From: Oceanospirillaceae bacterium
GTDB lineage: Bacteria > Pseudomonadota > Gammaproteobacteria > Pseudomonadales > Balneatricaceae
DNA length: 8,009 nt
NCBI GenBank assembly: GCA_003523085.1
Contig: DPHD01000001.1
Location: 8,720 to 16,728, forward strand
Reading direction: 5' to 3'
This document shows, in pieces, positions 5,739 to 8,009 of this stretch (position 1 is the first letter of the stretch; each line of letters opens with the position of its first letter). The notes under the pieces are model-generated. The model ran no database searches, was not told the DNA's origin, and saw nothing but the letters and a program-made list of their open reading frames with translations. The position numbers and the translations under genes were made by a program.

Positions 5739-5780
5739 AAAAGGGCACAATAACCTCCCTTTTAAATGTCATAGGTTATT
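5739..5780 (+). promoter_or_regulatory. Overlapping alternative hairpins before the phosphodiesterase
   Basis: Two inverted repeats interlock. AAAAGGG (5739-5745) pairs with CCCTTTT (5757-5763), and AATAACCT (5749-5756) pairs with AGGTTATT (5773-5780). The left arm of the second lies in the loop of the first, so both together would form a pseudoknot; otherwise they compete. The second stem would occlude AGGTT, the only Shine-Dalgarno-like sequence before ATG 5787. The first may be a weak terminator for the small upstream gene. The pairings are seen; regulatory function is inferred. Confidence 0.35.
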
Positions 5781-5786
5781 GGCCCC

Positions 5787-6485
5787 ATGCAGTTATTTGC
5801 CCACCGCGGTAGCAGTGATTTAGCCCCCGAAAACTCCATGGCCGCGTTTGAATTGGCCTTGGCTTCGGCTGCAGATGGCATTGAACTGGACGTACGCTTA
5901 ATGTCGGGCCAAGTGGTGGTGATGCACGATGCTAGTGTAGATCGCACCACTAACGGTACCGGCCTTGTGAAACAGCTAGATCACCAACAGTGGCAACAGT
6001 TAGATGCAGGTGACGGTAATCCACCACCCACATTGAGGCAGGTGTTGGCGTTTGTTGCTGGCCGCTGTGAGGTGAATATTGAACTTAAATCAGATGATGT
6101 GGTGGCTCATGTAGAATCTGAGATAGGTTACGCGGTGCATCACTTTAATTTTGCAGTAGGCCAATTTTGTGTGTCGGCGTTTAATCATCGATTATTAGTG
6201 CCCCTTAAATACCGCTGGCCAGCGCTCCACATCGCACCGTTAATTGCTTCGTGTCCCGTAACTTTGGCTCAGTTTGCGGTCGATATGAATGCGCAAGCGG
6301 TGCATAGTCACACCGAGACGACGGATCAAGCTTTGGTTAATGATGTGCACGCCAAAGGGCTTCAAATTCGTGTTTATACGGTCAAAGAAGTGCACGATCT
6401 TAAGCGACTTGAGCAGTTGGGGGTTGATGCGGTGTTTGTCAATGATGTGGCATGGGCTAGGTCTGTGTTGAGCTCCCAGGCGTAG
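5787..6485 (+). CDS. ugpQ: Glycerophosphodiester phosphodiesterase, cytosolic UgpQ type
   Basis: This 232-residue enzyme hydrolyses glycerophosphodiesters, from phospholipid turnover, to glycerol 3-phosphate and an alcohol. Conserved GDPD motifs are in order: FAHRGSSDLAPENS (4-17) with H6 and R7, GIELDVRLMS (31-40) with metal ligands E33 and D35, MHDASVDRTTNGTG (46-59) with the catalytic H48, and NIELK (97-101) with E99 and K101. The barrel ends with VYTVK (196-200) and GVDAVFVNDV (212-221), a mild departure from the usual GVDGIFTDxP. There is no signal peptide, and length is near the 247 residues of E. coli UgpQ rather than the longer periplasmic GlpQ. No ugp transport genes are adjacent. 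ATG 5787 has only a weak AGGTT about 10 nt upstream. It converges on the MFS gene 29 bp away with no clear terminator between. Confidence 0.88.
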   Translation: MQLFAHRGSSDLAPENSMAAFELALASAADGIELDVRLMSGQVVVMHDASVDRTTNGTGLVKQLDHQQWQQLDAGDGNPPPTLRQVLAFVAGRCEVNIELKSDDVVAHVESEIGYAVHHFNFAVGQFCVSAFNHRLLVPLKYRWPALHIAPLIASCPVTLAQFAVDMNAQAVHSHTETTDQALVNDVHAKGLQIRVYTVKEVHDLKRLEQLGVDAVFVNDVAWARSVLSSQA

Positions 6486-6514
6486 GGTGGGAACTCACAG
6501 GGCTCACTATAAGG

Positions 6515-7696
6515 CTATAGCGCTTTATTTTTCATGTGGCTCCAGCCAATGACCATCAGCAGTAACGCCAAAAACGGTAAGCTCATCAGGTTGATGGTTT
6601 TCCAGCTGGTGGCGCTTAGCACCCAACCCGCAGATAGCGCTGCGATAGCCTGAAAACCAAATACTAGGAAGTCGTTAAAGGCTTGCGCACGGTACTTTTC
6701 GGCTTCTTTATAGCTGGTGATTAGCAGCGCCGTGCCGCTTACAAATAAGAAATTCCAACCCACTCCGAGCATCACCAAGCTCAACCAATAGCCCGCAAAG
6801 GTTTGGCTGATTTGCCCCACAATAATGCATACAATCATGGCGGCGATGCCAAATGTCATAATGGTACGGTGGCCATAGTAACGGATTAATTTACCCACAA
6901 ATAACGAAGGTAAAAACATACCCACAATGTGCCATTGAATCACCACGCCAGTGTCATGAATACTGTGGCCGTCCATAACGTGCATGCTTACCGGTGTCGC
7001 AGTCATTAGGAAGCTCATAAGTGCGTATGAGGTGGCCGCTGCCATTACTGCTAAGATAAAGTCGGGTTGTATAGCCAGCTCTTTAACCGACCTACCTTTG
7101 GGCTCGTTGATGTCTAGACTTTTCTCTGGCACGCGTAGCTTCGACAATATCAAAGCGGGCATAATTACCATTAACGAAAGCGCAATGTAAGACCCGACAA
7201 AGGCATGCTCTGGAAACCAGTCTTTGGCGTAGTTGGCTACATTGGGTCCCAAAAAAGCGCCCGCAATGCCGGCTAACAAAATAGCAGAAATGGCATTGGG
7301 TGCCACCTCGCTAGGTACGCTTTCGGCAGCGGCAAAGCGGTATTGCTGCACAAAGGCCATACTCACACCTAAGCTCAAACAGGCTAAGCAGTAGATCCAA
7401 AACAGCTCGTTCCAGATAGCTAGCGCACCCAAGAGCGCCGATGTTGCCGCTAAAACGGCGGCCCCCACAAAACCAAAACGACGTCCCATCTTACTCATTA
7501 ACATGGCAGCAGGTATGGTTCCAGAGGCGGTGCCTACAATCATTGCTGCTACAGGTAAGGTTGCAAGCGCTAAGGAAGGCGCCAAAAGAGAGCCGACAAT
7601 GCCCCCCAAAAATATGGTGACATTGGCGCCAGTAAAAGCGAATACCTGAGCTAAACACAGTAGCCATACGTTGCGAGTAAAGGATGAAAATGGCAT
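6515..7696 (-). CDS. Major facilitator superfamily transporter
   Basis: This 393-residue integral inner-membrane protein has the length and about 12 hydrophobic segments of an MFS carrier. The motif-A-like loop SKMGRRFGF (68-76) lies between helices 2 and 3. A glycine-rich helix 5, AGIAGAFLGPNVA (about 142-154), resembles motif C of proton-driven exporters. A charged central loop (about 187-209, LRVPEKSLDINEPKGRSVKE) separates the two halves, and the tail MKNKAL is basic. The substrate cannot be deduced. Glycine-rich helix 5 hints at efflux, but weakly. Upstream on the minus strand is a poor TTAACA/TATATT pair, and there is no clear Shine-Dalgarno before ATG 7696. The gene diverges from a psrA-like regulator, which could control it from the shared 146-bp region. 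Family is confident, substrate unknown. Confidence 0.88.
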   Translation of the reverse strand: MPFSSFTRNVWLLCLAQVFAFTGANVTIFLGGIVGSLLAPSLALATLPVAAMIVGTASGTIPAAMLMSKMGRRFGFVGAAVLAATSALLGALAIWNELFWIYCLACLSLGVSMAFVQQYRFAAAESVPSEVAPNAISAILLAGIAGAFLGPNVANYAKDWFPEHAFVGSYIALSLMVIMPALILSKLRVPEKSLDINEPKGRSVKELAIQPDFILAVMAAATSYALMSFLMTATPVSMHVMDGHSIHDTGVVIQWHIVGMFLPSLFVGKLIRYYGHRTIMTFGIAAMIVCIIVGQISQTFAGYWLSLVMLGVGWNFLFVSGTALLITSYKEAEKYRAQAFNDFLVFGFQAIAALSAGWVLSATSWKTINLMSLPFLALLLMVIGWSHMKNKAL

Positions 7697-7781
7697 ATTA
7701 AATGATCTTAATATATTGAATGGGTGGTCATGTTAACTGATCTAAGCCGTTGGAACTAGGTGATATTTAACTAATGTGTGC

Positions 7782-7810
7782 TTGCGAGGGATAAATAGTC
7801 GTGTTAGTTT
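7782..7810 (+). promoter_or_regulatory. Candidate promoter of the psrA-like gene
   Basis: TTGCGA (7782-7787) and TAGTTT (7805-7810) are spaced by 17 nt. The -35 is fair and the -10 poor. The -10 overlaps the left end of the palindrome at 7807-7828, so a repressor bound there would block it. The short leader (about 25 nt) has no clear Shine-Dalgarno. Confidence 0.35.
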
Positions 7811-7828
7811 TAAACGTATGTTTAAAAC
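7807..7828. promoter_or_regulatory. PsrA-type operator, 9-bp perfect inverted repeat
   Basis: GTTTTAAAC (7807-7815) and GTTTAAAAC (7820-7828) are perfect inverted arms around the spacer GTAT. The core AAAC-N4-GTTT fits the PsrA box described in Pseudomonas, (G/C)AAAC-N2-4-GTTT(G/C), except for A/T at the outer positions. It ends 14 nt before the start codon of the psrA-like gene, the expected place for autorepression relieved by long-chain fatty acids. It is about 110 bp from the MFS start and might affect that gene as well. Confidence 0.75.
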
Positions 7829-7842
7829 AATATTAGTGACTA

Positions 7843-8009
7843 ATGACCAATTCTACCATTGATCGTATTTTAGATGCTGCCGAAGTCGAATTTGCTGCCC
7901 ACGGTTTTGTCGAAACCTCCCTGCGTACCATAACCACTAAAGCCAAAGTTAACTTGGCAGCGGTTAATTATCACTTTGGCTCTAAAAAAGGCTTGATCCA
8001 AGCGGTAAC
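7843..8009 (+). CDS. psrA: TetR-family regulator, PsrA-like (N-terminus only)
   Basis: Only the first 55 codons are present; the gene runs off the window. They encode a TetR helix-turn-helix domain: STIDRILDAAEVEFAAHGF, then ETSLRTITTKAKVNLAAVNY with HFGSKKGLIQAV as recognition helix and following helix. The run ETSLRxITxKAxVNLAAVNY followed by HFGSKKxLIQAV is what I recall of Pseudomonas PsrA, which binds long-chain fatty acids and controls beta-oxidation genes, rpoS in Pseudomonas, and itself. The AAAC-N4-GTTT box just upstream supports this independently. The ligand-binding domain is not visible, so a close paralogue cannot be excluded. Confidence 0.82.
   Translation, partial: MTNSTIDRILDAAEVEFAAHGFVETSLRTITTKAKVNLAAVNYHFGSKKGLIQAV

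Noticed and set aside
6486..6514. Bidirectional terminator between the convergent phosphodiesterase and MFS genes
   Set aside because: Only a very short AAGGC/GC-type pairing near 6511-6524 is visible, inside the MFS coding end; not a convincing stem.

Overview
The window looks like a chromosomal segment of a free-living, probably marine, gammaproteobacterium of moderate GC content. The best taxonomic hint is the truncated gene at the right edge. Its N-terminus closely resembles PsrA, the TetR-type fatty-acid regulator of Pseudomonas and relatives, and it is preceded by a near-ideal PsrA-type box. No rRNA, tRNA, CRISPR array, transposase or phage gene is visible. Coding density is high, and species identity cannot be read from the sequence.

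Layout, left to right. (1) Positions 1-72 hold two direct copies of a 17-bp unit, apparently the edge of an intergenic repeat. (2) A minus-strand agmatinase-family ureohydrolase and a plus-strand creatinase diverge from a shared 279-bp promoter region; the creatinase ends at a very strong intrinsic terminator. Both enzymes release urea from guanidino compounds, so this is probably a guanidino-nitrogen scavenging locus. (3) A MazE/MazF-type toxin-antitoxin pair with overlapping genes and a dyad operator candidate is followed 12 nt later by an unknown two-helix membrane protein. (4) A minus-strand pair, an 8-oxoguanine-deaminase-like amidohydrolase and a GNAT acetyltransferase of the phosphinothricin/methionine sulfoximine type, probably forms an operon. 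Its upstream region has an extended -10 promoter candidate set between the arms of a long inverted repeat. (5) A 44-codon membrane microprotein gene with an excellent ribosome binding site precedes a cytosolic glycerophosphodiester phosphodiesterase. (6) A minus-strand MFS transporter diverges from the psrA-like regulator, with the palindromic operator between them.

Taken together, the region mainly concerns salvage of nitrogen and carbon from small organic molecules (creatine or other guanidino compounds, oxidised purines, glycerophosphodiesters), plus a small stability or stress module and a lipid-responsive regulator. Most genes fall into known families. The least explained items are the two small membrane proteins, the true substrate of the ureohydrolase paired with creatinase, and several inverted repeats that look like operators. 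I see no clear evidence of a wholly new multi-gene system.
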